This document shows positions 14,611 through 23,288 of a stretch of 24,501 bases of DNA, one piece after another (position 1 is the first letter of the stretch; every line of letters begins with the position of its first letter). Source of the DNA: JADFRG01 sp046759305 (GTDB taxonomy: Bacteria; Chloroflexota; Anaerolineae; Anaerolineales; E44-bin32); the NCBI GenBank assembly GCA_046759305.1, contig JBHIBY010000039.1, forward strand, positions 1 to 24,501, read 5' to 3'. The position numbers were made by a program, and so were the translations under genes. A model generated the notes under the pieces. The model had not been told where the DNA came from and made no database searches. It saw only the letters and a program-made list of their open reading frames with translations.

Positions 14611-16260
14611 ATGAATTTCGGATTTGTAATCGATAACCGGACTTGCATCGGCTGCCATGCCTGTTCAACCGCGTGCAAGATGGAAAACGACGTACCCCTC
14701 GGGGTATCTCGCACATGGGTGAAATATGTAGAAACCGGCGCCTTTCCCTATATACAGCGCCATTTCCAGGTTACCCGTTGTAACCACTGCGCCAATCCGC
14801 CCTGCGTTCGAATCTGCCCAACGGAAGCCATGTACCATCGGGAGGACGGAATCGTCGAGTTCGATCCTTCCATCTGTATCGCCTGCAGGGCCTGCATGCA
14901 AGCCTGCCCATACGATGCCATTTACATCGACCCTCAATACCACACGGCTACCAAGTGCCATTTCTGTGCGCATCGAACGGATATCGGGCTTGAGCCAGCC
15001 TGTGTCATTGTGTGCCCAACGCATTCGATCATCGCCGGCGATCTCGACGATCCAAATACTGAGATCAGCCACGTATTGGCCACAAATGAGGTCACCGTCA
15101 GAAAACCAGAACAAGGCACGGCCCCCAAGTTGTTTTACATCAGCGGCAATGAGGCGGCGCTTCAGCCCACGGTTGCCGACCGCACGCCGGCCACCTTCAT
15201 GGCCTCAGACGTTCTCCCCTTGCATACCGCGAGTGATTCAAAGAGTGTCAATCCAAAAGGTGGCAACCACGGGAACACAGGCAGAAGATCTAAATCCGGA
15301 ACATCGATTCGCGGCCTACCCGCGCAGGGATCCGGGCCGATCCAGTTCGGTGGTCGGGTGTCAAAACAAATGGTGCAGGTCTCCTACAACGCCCAGCACA
15401 AGGTGCCGTGGCACTGGCCTGTACCCGCATATTTGGTAACGAAAGCAATCGGGGCCGGGCTTTTTCTCATGCTCGGTCTGGGCCTAGGGCTGAACCTCCT
15501 GGGATTCGATCGGCAAACCGCAATCCTGCTCAATTTCATGTCACTTCTCTTCATTGGAATTACCACCGCGCTCTTAGTGCTCGATCTCGAACACCCGGAG
15601 CGCTTCTACTACATCGTTATCCGCCCTCAATGGCGCAGCTGGCTGGCGAGGGGCGCCTTCTTGCTCATGGGTTTCACACTGGTCGCCGGCCTCTGGTTGC
15701 TTATTGAAGGCGGCGTTCAGCTCGGATTGCTGAGCGCCAGCCTGGCCACCTCGCTTCGGCTGCCGGCGCTATGGTTAGGCGTCATCTTTGCCGCCGGAGC
15801 GGCGATCTACACCGGCTTCCTCTTTGGACAGGCCGAAGGCCGTGACTTGTGGCAGAGCACGCTGCTTCCGGTCCATCTGCTGGTGCAGGCTTTTATGGCC
15901 GGCAGTGGAGTGATCTTGCTGCTTCAGCTGGTCGCTGCGTTGCCGAGCGATGTTGCTCGCATCGCCACAGTAGTATTCGCCGCCAGCGCGATCCTGGACC
16001 TGCTCGTCACCTTCCTCGGCGAATTCGGTATGCCGCATGCCAGCGAGTTGGCAGCCAAAGCGGCTCACGACATCCTGCGCGGCCACTACCGCAATCATTT
16101 CTGGCTAGGCAGCGTCGTACTCGGTCATTTGCTGCCGCTCGGCATGCTGCTGCTTGGCTCCGAACTAGCAGCCGCTATTGCCGGTGTGTGTGCTGTCATT
16201 GGACTCTACCTGTTCGAGTTCGCTTTCGTGATGGCTCCGCAGGAGATCCCGAATAGTTGA
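14611..16260 (+). CDS. Fused Fe-S subunit and NrfD-type membrane anchor (SoeB-SoeC-like)
   Basis: This 549-residue protein joins two usually separate subunits of a molybdenum respiratory enzyme. Residues 1-170 are a DmsB/PsrB-type ferredoxin with four cysteine groups: 12/15/18/22, 57/60/65/69, 89/92/95/99 and 116/119/131/135. A linker rich in Ser, Gly and Lys (about 185-255) leads to a PsrC/NrfD domain with about eight membrane helices. That domain begins at WPVPAYLVTKAIGAG and ends at about residue 540, and it would exchange electrons with quinone. No Tat or Sec signal precedes the Fe-S part, so the clusters probably face the cytoplasm. The catalytic partner follows 30 bases downstream. Context favours a sulfite dehydrogenase (SoeBC) role. 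Polysulfide or thiosulfate reductase is the alternative. Confidence 0.8.
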   Translation: MNFGFVIDNRTCIGCHACSTACKMENDVPLGVSRTWVKYVETGAFPYIQRHFQVTRCNHCANPPCVRICPTEAMYHREDGIVEFDPSICIACRACMQACPYDAIYIDPQYHTATKCHFCAHRTDIGLEPACVIVCPTHSIIAGDLDDPNTEISHVLATNEVTVRKPEQGTAPKLFYISGNEAALQPTVADRTPATFMASDVLPLHTASDSKSVNPKGGNHGNTGRRSKSGTSIRGLPAQGSGPIQFGGRVSKQMVQVSYNAQHKVPWHWPVPAYLVTKAIGAGLFLMLGLGLGLNLLGFDRQTAILLNFMSLLFIGITTALLVLDLEHPERFYYIVIRPQWRSWLARGAFLLMGFTLVAGLWLLIEGGVQLGLLSASLATSLRLPALWLGVIFAAGAAIYTGFLFGQAEGRDLWQSTLLPVHLLVQAFMAGSGVILLLQLVAALPSDVARIATVVFAASAILDLLVTFLGEFGMPHASELAAKAAHDILRGHYRNHFWLGSVVLGHLLPLGMLLLGSELAAAIAGVCAVIGLYLFEFAFVMAPQEIPNS

Positions 16261-16290
16261 GTAGGGAAAGATAGGAGAAGGACGCAATCG

Positions 16291-19263
16291 ATGACCAAGT
16301 CGGACGAAGTCCCTAGCTCATCTTCCGAATCGATTGAGCCGAACGGTGAGACCAATGTCGCGGGTACAGACCTCCCATCGTTCGCCAAATCTGGTAGTTA
16401 CCCTGAAACTGCAGACATGACTACGATCCTGCATCCGGACGGGCGGATGAGCCAATACCCTCCGCAGGAAAAGTGGGACGACTGGGTGGAGTGGGACGGG
16501 AAGGCCTGGCCAAAGAGAGTAGCCCGACGATTCACGCTGGTGCCAACGGTGTGCTTCAACTGCGAGAGCGGCTGCGGGTTGTTAGCGTACGTGGATAAAG
16601 AAACATTTGAGATTCGTAAATTCGAGGGGAATCCAGCTCATCCCGGTAGTCGAGGTCGTAATTGCGCCAAGGGACCGGCGACATTGAACCAGACCTACGA
16701 CCCCGAGCGGATCCTGTATCCGCTAAAGAGGGTTGGCGAGCGCGGCGAAGGAAACTGGGAGCGCATCAGTTGGGAGCAAGCATTGGAGGAGATCTCCTCC
16801 AAGATGCGGAAAAGCCGGATCCAACGGCGGGATGGGATCATTTACCACGTCGGACGTCCGGGCGAGGATGGATATGCCACGCGCGTGATCGAAGCCTGGG
16901 GCGTTGACGGACACAACAGCCATACCAATATCTGTTCTGCTGGCGCACGAACCGGATACAGTCTCTGGGGCGGCTTCGATCGGCCCAGTCCGGACCACAC
17001 AAACGCGCGGGTGATCCTATTGCTATCCAGCCATCTCGAGGCTGGGCATTACTTCAATCCGCACGCCCAGCGCATCGTCGAGGGCAAGATGAAGGGAGCC
17101 AAGATCATCACTATGGATCCGCGCCTCAGCAACACAGCCAGCAAGAGCGATGTCTGGTTGCCAACTTGGCCAGGCAGCGAGAGCGCCGTCCTGCTCTGTT
17201 GGGCAAATCATCTAATCCAGAATGACCTTTATGACACGGAGTTTATGCGGCGGTGGTCCAATTGGAGGGAATTCCTTTCCGCTATCCGAGAGGGTAAGCT
17301 GGATGCAGGCGCCAAAGTCAGAGAACTTGTCTCCGGATCCCAGTCCATCGAATTCGATACGTACGACAGAGTCCTGAAGGCTCTCTACGCAGAGTTCAGT
17401 TTCGAGCGTGCCGCTGAGGAGGCGAAGGTCTCAGAACGGAGCCTGCGCGAGGCAGCCGAATACATTGCGCACTGCGACGGTCGTCTTGCGGCACATACTT
17501 GGCGTGCGGCAAGTATTGGAAACCTGGGTGGCTGGCAGGTGGCGCGCTGTCTGTTCTTTTTGAACATGCTCACCGGCAGCGTCGGAGCTCGGGGCGGTAC
17601 AGCCGCTAACAGCTGGAACAAATTCGTCCCGAAACCCTTTGCAAATCCTCCTTCGATTAAGGCCTGGAACGAGATGCACTATCCAGATGAGTGGCCTCTC
17701 TCTCATTATGAGATGAGCTTTTTGCTTCCCCATTTACTGGAGGAGGGCCGCGGCACAGTCGACGTGTATTTCACTCGCGTTTACAACCCTCTGTGGACCA
17801 ATCCCGATGGATTCATGTGGTTGAAGGCGCTAAGGGACGAGCAGAAGATCAAATGCCACGTAGCGCTTACTCCAACCTGGAATGAAACCACGCAGTTCGC
17901 GGACTACGTTCTACCGATGGGTCTGGCCGGAGAGCGGCATGACCTGATGAGCCAGGAAACGCATGCCTCCCAGTGGATTGCCTTCCGACAACCCGTGCGC
18001 AGAGTCGCGATTGAGCGAGCGGGAAAGAAGATGCGCTTTACCTACGAGGCCAATCCCGGTGAAGTCTGGGAAGAGAATGAGTTCTGGATTGAGCTCTCCA
18101 CGCAAATGGACCCGGACGGTAGCCTGGGGATTCGACAGTGGTTTGAGAGCCCCTACCGCCTCGGTGAGACTATCACCGTCGAAGAATACTATCGCTGGAT
18201 CTTCGAAAATAGCGTGCCGGGATTGCCCGAGATCGCATCGGAGGAGGGATTCTCTCCTCTAGCTTACATGCGGAAGTATGGAGCTTTCGAGATCAAGCGC
18301 GACAACTATCAGCCGTTTGAGAACCGGCCTTCGGGTCTTGAAGAGGGTGCCGGGCTGCCTTCCGATTTCGAAGCAGATGAGCAAGATCGAATTCACGATC
18401 CGGAGGGAGCCGTTGTTGGTGTGATGATCGATGGCGAAGCTCGACTGGGGGTCAACACACCGAGCCGCAAGTTTGAGTTCTACAGCAGTACATTGGCGCA
18501 GTGGGGTTGGCCGGAGCTAGAGTACGCCCTGCCGTGGCCACTTCAGAGCCATGTCGCTCATTCAGAAATCGACAGAGACAAGGGCGAGATGCTTCTGCTG
18601 CCCACTTTCCGCCTCCCAACCTTAATCCACACCCGCAGCGCTAACTCCAAGTGGTTGTACGAAATTAGCCACAAGAACCCCGTCTGGATGCATCCGGAGG
18701 ACGCCGAGCGACTAAATTTGAAGACAAACGACCTGGCCCGAATCGAGACGGAGATCGGTTACTTTGTAGACAAAACCTGGGTCACCGAAGGAATCAAGCC
18801 AGGGATCGTCGCCGTCAGCCACCACCTAGGGCGCTGGAGATTAAGCGAAGACCAAGGCGTAAACCGCGGTATGTCAAACTTGGCAAGACTCGAGCAAGGC
18901 GATGATGAGGATTTCGGGCTGAAAGTGATCCATGGCGCGGAGCCTTGGGAGTCTTTTGATCCGGATACGAGCCGTATATGGTGGAAGGAAGTGGGCGTAC
19001 ACCAGAACCTCACCCATGCAGTCCATCCCGATCCCATAAGCGGCGGTCATTGCTGGCTTCAGAAGGCTACCCTGGTTGTGAAGGCAGGCCCTGGAGATCG
19101 CAACGGCGACATCTGGGTCGATACCGAGCGCTCGATGGATGTTTATCGCCAGTGGCTGTCGATGACCCGCGCTGCGGCCGACTTCAGCCCAGACGGCAAT
19201 CGGCGACCGCGTTGGATCAGCCGCCCCCTGAAGCCAACACAGGCGGCGTACAAGCTACCCTGA
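16291..19263 (+). CDS. Molybdopterin oxidoreductase catalytic subunit, SoeA-like (probable sulfite dehydrogenase)
   Basis: This 990-residue member of the DMSO-reductase family has a 4Fe-4S motif at Cys88, Cys91, Cys95 and Cys125 (CFNCESGCG, then GRNCAKGP). The probable molybdenum ligand is Cys215 in NICSAGARTGYSLW. Pterin-binding segments include ILLLSSHLEAG, TMDPRLSNTASKSDVWLP and, near the C-terminus, WMHPEDAERLNLKTND. The length fits SoeA and PsrA/PhsA-like enzymes. The first 80 residues are acidic and serine-rich with no twin-arginine plus hydrophobic signal, so the enzyme probably stays in the cytoplasm, as SoeA does. SoeABC oxidises cytoplasmic sulfite, the expected product of sHdr, to sulfate. 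A clear ribosome site (TAGGAGAAGGA) lies upstream. The family is certain. The substrate is inferred from location and neighbours. Confidence 0.78.
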   Translation: MTKSDEVPSSSSESIEPNGETNVAGTDLPSFAKSGSYPETADMTTILHPDGRMSQYPPQEKWDDWVEWDGKAWPKRVARRFTLVPTVCFNCESGCGLLAYVDKETFEIRKFEGNPAHPGSRGRNCAKGPATLNQTYDPERILYPLKRVGERGEGNWERISWEQALEEISSKMRKSRIQRRDGIIYHVGRPGEDGYATRVIEAWGVDGHNSHTNICSAGARTGYSLWGGFDRPSPDHTNARVILLLSSHLEAGHYFNPHAQRIVEGKMKGAKIITMDPRLSNTASKSDVWLPTWPGSESAVLLCWANHLIQNDLYDTEFMRRWSNWREFLSAIREGKLDAGAKVRELVSGSQSIEFDTYDRVLKALYAEFSFERAAEEAKVSERSLREAAEYIAHCDGRLAAHTWRAASIGNLGGWQVARCLFFLNMLTGSVGARGGTAANSWNKFVPKPFANPPSIKAWNEMHYPDEWPLSHYEMSFLLPHLLEEGRGTVDVYFTRVYNPLWTNPDGFMWLKALRDEQKIKCHVALTPTWNETTQFADYVLPMGLAGERHDLMSQETHASQWIAFRQPVRRVAIERAGKKMRFTYEANPGEVWEENEFWIELSTQMDPDGSLGIRQWFESPYRLGETITVEEYYRWIFENSVPGLPEIASEEGFSPLAYMRKYGAFEIKRDNYQPFENRPSGLEEGAGLPSDFEADEQDRIHDPEGAVVGVMIDGEARLGVNTPSRKFEFYSSTLAQWGWPELEYALPWPLQSHVAHSEIDRDKGEMLLLPTFRLPTLIHTRSANSKWLYEISHKNPVWMHPEDAERLNLKTNDLARIETEIGYFVDKTWVTEGIKPGIVAVSHHLGRWRLSEDQGVNRGMSNLARLEQGDDEDFGLKVIHGAEPWESFDPDTSRIWWKEVGVHQNLTHAVHPDPISGGHCWLQKATLVVKAGPGDRNGDIWVDTERSMDVYRQWLSMTRAAADFSPDGNRRPRWISRPLKPTQAAYKLP

Positions 19264-19287
19264 AGCTTTCCCTGATTCCATATCGGC

Positions 19288-19311
19288 GGTAGCCGCGAGC
19301 TGACGGCTGCC
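19288..19311 (+). terminator. Hairpin after the Soe-like catalytic gene, possible terminator
   Basis: An 8-bp stem with one G-T wobble (GGTAGCCG at 19288-19295, CGGCTGCC at 19304-19311) has an 8-base loop and lies 24 bases after the stop. No U-tract follows, so it may be an RNA end structure rather than a strong intrinsic terminator. It marks the likely end of the sulfur block. Confidence 0.4.
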
Positions 19312-19364
19312 TGATTGATAGTTGGTCTATACTCGAGGAGCGGTTAAGACAGGAGGAAAATTAG

Positions 19365-20048
19365 ATGTCCCTTACTTACACCTGGCACGGCCACGGCACC
19401 TCAGGCCTCGACGTGGACGGCACCAAAGTGATCGTGGATCCCTTCTTCACGGACAATCCAGCCACCACAGTCAAGGCCGAGGATGTTGAGGCCGACTATA
19501 TTCTGGTCACGCATGGCCACCGCGATCATGTAACGGATGCAGTGCCGATCGCCAAGCGAACCAGTGCGATGGTGGTCAGCAATTTTGAGATCGCCACCTG
19601 GTTCCAGTCTCAAGGCGTAGAGGCCCATGGCCAGCATTTGGGCGGTGGTCACGGATTCCCCTTCGGCTATGTAAAGCTCACCCTCGCGCTTCATGGTTCG
19701 GCCTTGCCCGATGGATCCGATGGGGGAAATCCTTCTGGCTTCTTGATCACGACCCCCGGGGGCCAAAAGGTTTACCTTGCAGGTGATACGGGTCTCTTCG
19801 GCGATATGGCTTTGATTGGTGAGGAAGGCTTGGACCTGGCGGTAATCCCTATCGGTGATAACTACACGATGGGGCCTGATGACGCACTGAGAGCGGTGAA
19901 GCTGCTGCAGGCTAAGCATGTGATTCCGGTCCACTACAGCACCTGGGAGCTAATTGAACAGGATGCTGATGCATGGGCCGAGCGCGTCCGCTCTGAAACA
20001 GAGACTGAACCTCACGTTCTTCGACCCGGGGACACCTTCGCGCTCTGA
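19365..20048 (+). CDS. UPF0173-type metal-dependent hydrolase (metallo-beta-lactamase fold)
   Basis: This 227-residue protein of the UPF0173 group is a cytoplasmic metallo-beta-lactamase-fold hydrolase. The metal motif is THGHRDH (His50, His52, Asp54, His55), with further probable ligands His110, Asp141 (LAGDTGLFG) and His190 (IPVHYSTW). The N-terminus TYTWHGHGTSGLDVDGTKV and the DPFFTDNP segment are typical of the family. Its substrate is not known. A strong ribosome site (AGGAGGAAAATTAG) precedes ATG 19365, and a TATACT hexamer at 19328-19333 could be a -10 box, although no matching -35 was found. It lies beyond the hairpin at 19288-19311, so it is probably a separate unit. No link to sulfur oxidation can be shown. 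Confidence 0.88.
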   Translation: MSLTYTWHGHGTSGLDVDGTKVIVDPFFTDNPATTVKAEDVEADYILVTHGHRDHVTDAVPIAKRTSAMVVSNFEIATWFQSQGVEAHGQHLGGGHGFPFGYVKLTLALHGSALPDGSDGGNPSGFLITTPGGQKVYLAGDTGLFGDMALIGEEGLDLAVIPIGDNYTMGPDDALRAVKLLQAKHVIPVHYSTWELIEQDADAWAERVRSETETEPHVLRPGDTFAL

Positions 20049-20193
20049 ATTAGACGCTATCCAGCAAACCTGGGGTTGTTCCGATCGATTCTCCGATTAC
20101 TTGGGAACCGAACCTTCTGCGCTTGTCTAGGGCCATGGCGAGCGGCGATGAACGGAGGCACTATATCCCTAGTCCGCCCCTCATGAATCAACA

Positions 20194-21495
20194 TTGAAAC
20201 AACGCTTATCCATCTGGCTTCGGCTGGCTGGCCTGACTCTGCTTGCGCTGGGTCTGGGGATGGGAGTAAACACCCTCGACCCGGCTCTGCTGAGCTTCAA
20301 GGTAGCCGAGCTCGCACCCGAGAACCGGAACACCGCTCTCGGGTTGGTTTCGGCATCCGGATTGCTTGTGGCTACGTTTACTCAACCGGTGATCGGAGCC
20401 CTTTCGGATCGGACGCGAGCTCCTTTAGGCCGGCGGGTTCCATACTTGATCGCTGGCACGCTGCTGGCAGTCGGGTTCCTGTTTACGGTTGCGCTGGCTC
20501 CCACGATTGGAATCTTGCTGCTGGGTGTGATCGCATATCAATTCGGGTCGAACACGGCTCAGGCCCCATGGCAAGCGCTGCTCCCGGACCAACTCCCTAC
20601 CGCACTACGAGGAGCGGCTTCCGGTCTGAAGAGCCTTTTCGAGATCATGGGATTCATCTTGGGGAGGAGCCTCGCAGCGTATATGGTGGCACAGGGGACT
20701 CCACAAGCCGCCGTCCTTGCCACTTCTTTTGTACTCATCGGCACCATGGCTCTCACTTCGATCACGGCCAGACTCTGGAGGGCGCGACAATCGCTCGATG
20801 AATCGGATGCAGAGAGTGAAACAAGGGATGATTCGCAGAAAGCTCCGCAAAGCCTTTCTGCCTTCCTCCAACGCAGTAATTGGCCCAGAGGTTTTGGATG
20901 GTGGTTTACGAACCGCACCCTCTTCTGGGCGGCGGTGATCGCGCTCAATAGCTTCATTATCTTCTACATGGTGGATGTGGTCGGGATGACCTTCTCGGAG
21001 TCGTCCCGATTATTCGGCGACATCTCGATTGTGTTGGGGGTCTCGCTGATGCTGATCACGATTCCAGCCGGCCGACTGTCAGACAGGATAGGTAGAAAGC
21101 CAATCATTCTGGTGGCATGCCTGGTGGCCGTGGGCGGTAATCTCATCCTGCTTGGCGCACGCACGCGCCCGGTGCTGATCTTTGGCGGCGGCGCACTGGG
21201 TTTGGCCACGGGAGTATTCCTTAGCGCCAGCTGGGCGCTGGCCACGGACCTCGTCCCCAAGGGAATGGCCGCTCGCTACCTCGGGATCGCAAATATCGCC
21301 ACGGCAGGAGGCAGTTTCATTGCGCGTCTCGCTGGCGGAGCGCTGATCGATCCCATCAATCGGTTCACCGGGAGCCAAGAAACAGGGTATCGGACGCTGT
21401 ACTCGCTGACCCTGATCGCCTTCATTCTCGCAGCGATTGCCGTGACCAGACTTGATACTGATGATAGGCAACACTCAACCTCGCGCGGGGTGTAG
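20194..21495 (+). CDS. Major facilitator superfamily transporter
   Basis: This 433-residue polytopic membrane protein has about 12 hydrophobic segments. The MFS loop signature occurs twice: GALSDRTRAPLGRRVPY after helix 2 and AGRLSDRIGRKPIILV after helix 8. The first form resembles the GPH/SLC45-like sugar transporter group, but the substrate cannot be read from the sequence. The start is probably TTG 20194, because an in-frame TAG at 20170 is followed by no ATG or GTG before it, and the first helix begins within a few residues. No clear Shine-Dalgarno is seen. A 145-base gap separates it from the hydrolase; nothing convincing was found there. Confidence 0.85.
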   Translation: MKQRLSIWLRLAGLTLLALGLGMGVNTLDPALLSFKVAELAPENRNTALGLVSASGLLVATFTQPVIGALSDRTRAPLGRRVPYLIAGTLLAVGFLFTVALAPTIGILLLGVIAYQFGSNTAQAPWQALLPDQLPTALRGAASGLKSLFEIMGFILGRSLAAYMVAQGTPQAAVLATSFVLIGTMALTSITARLWRARQSLDESDAESETRDDSQKAPQSLSAFLQRSNWPRGFGWWFTNRTLFWAAVIALNSFIIFYMVDVVGMTFSESSRLFGDISIVLGVSLMLITIPAGRLSDRIGRKPIILVACLVAVGGNLILLGARTRPVLIFGGGALGLATGVFLSASWALATDLVPKGMAARYLGIANIATAGGSFIARLAGGALIDPINRFTGSQETGYRTLYSLTLIAFILAAIAVTRLDTDDRQHSTSRGV

Positions 21496-21511
21496 AATCG
21501 AACTGCAGGAA

Positions 21512-21559
21512 GGGTGGAGCTGCGATCGGGCGTGAGGTCTTAGCGGCGCGACTCCACCC
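21512..21559 (+). promoter_or_regulatory. Long stem-loop between MFS gene and EF-like gene
   Basis: GGGTGGAG (21512-21519) and CTCCACCC (21552-21559) are perfect inverted repeats. Four further pairs (CTGC with GCGG, including one wobble) extend the stem inward past a 5-base bulge. No U-tract follows. It could end the transporter transcript or form part of the leader of the gene at 21658. Confidence 0.4.
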
Positions 21560-21657
21560 GTAATCAGCGAGGAAGAAGCAGGAGGCAGGAACGAGCCCTA
21601 ACGTAGGCAAGATGTCCGCACTGCCGCAAAGCGCAGGAGAAGCATGTAGGAGGAGAA

Positions 21658-21918
21658 ATGGCTGAAGGAAAGCAAATCGGAAAGGTGGTGCACTGGTTCG
21701 GCAAGGTCAGCGTCGCTGTTGTAGAGCTTGAATCCGACATCAAGCTCGGAGATATGGTGCATTTCGAGGGAGCCCACACCGACTTTCACCAAGAAATCGA
21801 GTCGATGCAGGTCGAACACGAGCCCGTCGAGCAAGGTTCAAAGGGCGAGGAAGTCGCGATAAAAGTGAAGGAGCGCGTCCGAAACGGCGACACGCTCCAT
21901 AAGCACGAAGGCGAATAG
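21658..21918 (+). CDS. Small EF-Tu domain 2-like (translation elongation factor-like) protein
   Basis: This 86-residue protein consists essentially of one beta-barrel resembling domain 2 of translation GTPases: GKVVHWFGKVSVAVVELES, then DIKLGDMVHFEG, and the closing part VAIKVKERVRNGDTLHKHE. No GTPase motifs are present, so it is a stand-alone domain as annotated in several bacterial phyla, with unknown function. It may bind RNA or a ribosome-associated partner. An optimal ribosome site (TAGGAGGAGAA) precedes ATG 21658. The stop is 6 bases from the end of the convergent histidine kinase gene, leaving no room for a terminator between them. The 162-base upstream gap contains the stem-loop at 21512-21559. 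Confidence 0.72.
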   Translation: MAEGKQIGKVVHWFGKVSVAVVELESDIKLGDMVHFEGAHTDFHQEIESMQVEHEPVEQGSKGEEVAIKVKERVRNGDTLHKHEGE

Positions 21919-21924
21919 CTACGC

Positions 21925-23187
21925 TCAGCTCAATGGGAGCGCGATCGTAAAGGTCGCACCTTTATCAGGCCCCGGGCTTTCCGCCCAAACGCGTCCTCCG
22001 TGTGCATCCGCGATGGCCCGAACGATAGAAAGCCCCAAACCCATGCCTTCATGGCGGCGCGTCATGTGGTTTTCTACCTGATAGAACTGGTCAAAGATCT
22101 TGTCGACCTGATCTTCTGGGATCCCCATTCCTGTATCGACAACTCGCAACCACCCCTCAGAACCGTGCTTTTCAACGTCGAGCCGAATTTCGCCCTTTGC
22201 GGGAGTGAACCGCATGGCGTTGTTGAGCAAGTTGATCAACGCCATGGTTACCTTGGGTGCATCGAACCTCGCTACTAGCGGATCGGGCGGTATATTGCTT
22301 GTCAGCACCTGTCCCTTGGCCTGTATGAGGTCCGAAACCTCTTCCTGAGCCATACGTGCAGGATCCTGCAGCGGCTGCTCTTGCAGATCCAACTCCTTGG
22401 AGCCGACCTTCATCGTATTGATATTAGTCATATCTTCGATCAGACTCCGCATCCGCAGAGCTTGATTTAAGACTGTCTCAGCATGCTCAGAGGATTCTCC
22501 GCCGGCCTCCTCTTGCAGCAGTGCTGCATATCCCAGGATCACGCCGAGCGGCGTACGCAATTCGTGAGAGGCGATTGCGATGAAATCCGTTTTCATTCGG
22601 TCGAGCCGGCCGAGCTCCTCATAGGCTCGTTTCAGCGCATCCAGCAAACGCGCGTTGTTGATGGCAACCGCGGCAGTTGAGGCGATGATCTCCAGCGTCC
22701 GGACGTCATCCTCCGCGAACTCGCCACCGCGTTTGTTTAGCGCCTCCAACACGCCGATGACCTCATTGCGAATGGTCATAGGAACGCCAATAAGGGAGCG
22801 AGTTTCGAGTTGGGTTTTGGCGTCCACCTGCTGAAAGTGGCGTGGATCCTTTGCCACTTCGTTGATGATTAGAGGCTCGTTCTTGCGATAGATCGTCCCA
22901 GCAATGGAGCCTTCCATCGGAACCGGGATATTCCGCAGCTCTTTGGGATCACCCCCTGTGGCGGCCGCGAAATACAGGTCATGGGTATTCTCATCCAGCA
23001 ACAGGATTGAGGCACCCTCGCTGTTTAGCAGATCGGTCGCCATCTTGATGATGAGCTGCGGCAGTCTGTCGGGTTCGAGGGTGGAGTTCAGGGTCAGGCT
23101 GATCTCTACCAGCTTAGAACGTTGGTAGACCAGTTCCCGGAGCCAATCGAGTTCCGCTTGTGCGTCTTGAGCATCCTGAACCGCCAT
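21925..23187 (-). CDS. Soluble GAF-domain sensor histidine kinase
   Basis: This 420-residue kinase has no membrane segment and is probably cytoplasmic. A short helical N-terminus leads to a GAF domain (about 25-180; EGASILLLDENTHDLYFAAA, SLIGVPMTIRNEVIGVLEAL). A HisKA domain follows with the phospho-acceptor His208 in ASHELRTPLG. The HATPase domain shows the N box (LINLLNNAMRF), G1 (DTGMGIPE) and G2 (GMGLGLSIV) motifs. No receiver domain or adjacent response regulator is seen, so it is an orphan within this window. The GAF ligand is unknown. It is divergent from dnaN, sharing a 101-base intergenic region, and convergent with the small EF-like gene. No evidence links it to the sulfur genes. 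Confidence 0.92.
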   Translation of the reverse strand: MAVQDAQDAQAELDWLRELVYQRSKLVEISLTLNSTLEPDRLPQLIIKMATDLLNSEGASILLLDENTHDLYFAAATGGDPKELRNIPVPMEGSIAGTIYRKNEPLIINEVAKDPRHFQQVDAKTQLETRSLIGVPMTIRNEVIGVLEALNKRGGEFAEDDVRTLEIIASTAAVAINNARLLDALKRAYEELGRLDRMKTDFIAIASHELRTPLGVILGYAALLQEEAGGESSEHAETVLNQALRMRSLIEDMTNINTMKVGSKELDLQEQPLQDPARMAQEEVSDLIQAKGQVLTSNIPPDPLVARFDAPKVTMALINLLNNAMRFTPAKGEIRLDVEKHGSEGWLRVVDTGMGIPEDQVDKIFDQFYQVENHMTRRHEGMGLGLSIVRAIADAHGGRVWAESPGPDKGATFTIALPLS

Positions 23188-23243
23188 GAGCTAAGTGTAT
23201 TCGAGAGCGGGGGCCTTGTCCACGAATCACCTGTGACTCCGGG

Positions 23244-23249
23244 TATACT
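23244..23249 (+). promoter_or_regulatory. Possible -10 box for dnaN
   Basis: TATACT lies 39 bases upstream of the dnaN ATG. No -35 hexamer at 16-18 bases spacing is convincing; TTGTCC at 23216 is 22 bases away. It is a candidate only. Confidence 0.35.
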
Positions 23250-23250
23250 T

Positions 23251-23270
23251 CGCGATTGCACATAATCGCG
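23251..23270. promoter_or_regulatory. Palindrome in the dnaN leader, possible operator
   Basis: CGCGATT and AATCGCG form a perfect 7-bp inverted repeat with a 6-base spacer, directly after the TATACT hexamer and in the divergent region shared with the histidine kinase. It could be a protein-binding site or a transcript hairpin. Confidence 0.35.
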
Positions 23271-23288
23271 CGCATTTAAGCGCTAATC

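Noticed and set aside
16291..19263. Exported polysulfide, thiosulfate or arsenate reductase
   Set aside because: There is no Tat signal on the catalytic or Fe-S part. Kept as an alternative only.
20049..20193. Imperfect GGTTGTTCC/GGGAACC repeat after the hydrolase gene
   Set aside because: Mismatched stem with a long loop and no U-tract; too weak to call a terminator.
23216..23221. TTGTCC as -35 box for dnaN
   Set aside because: Spacing of 22 bases to TATACT is too long for a standard promoter.
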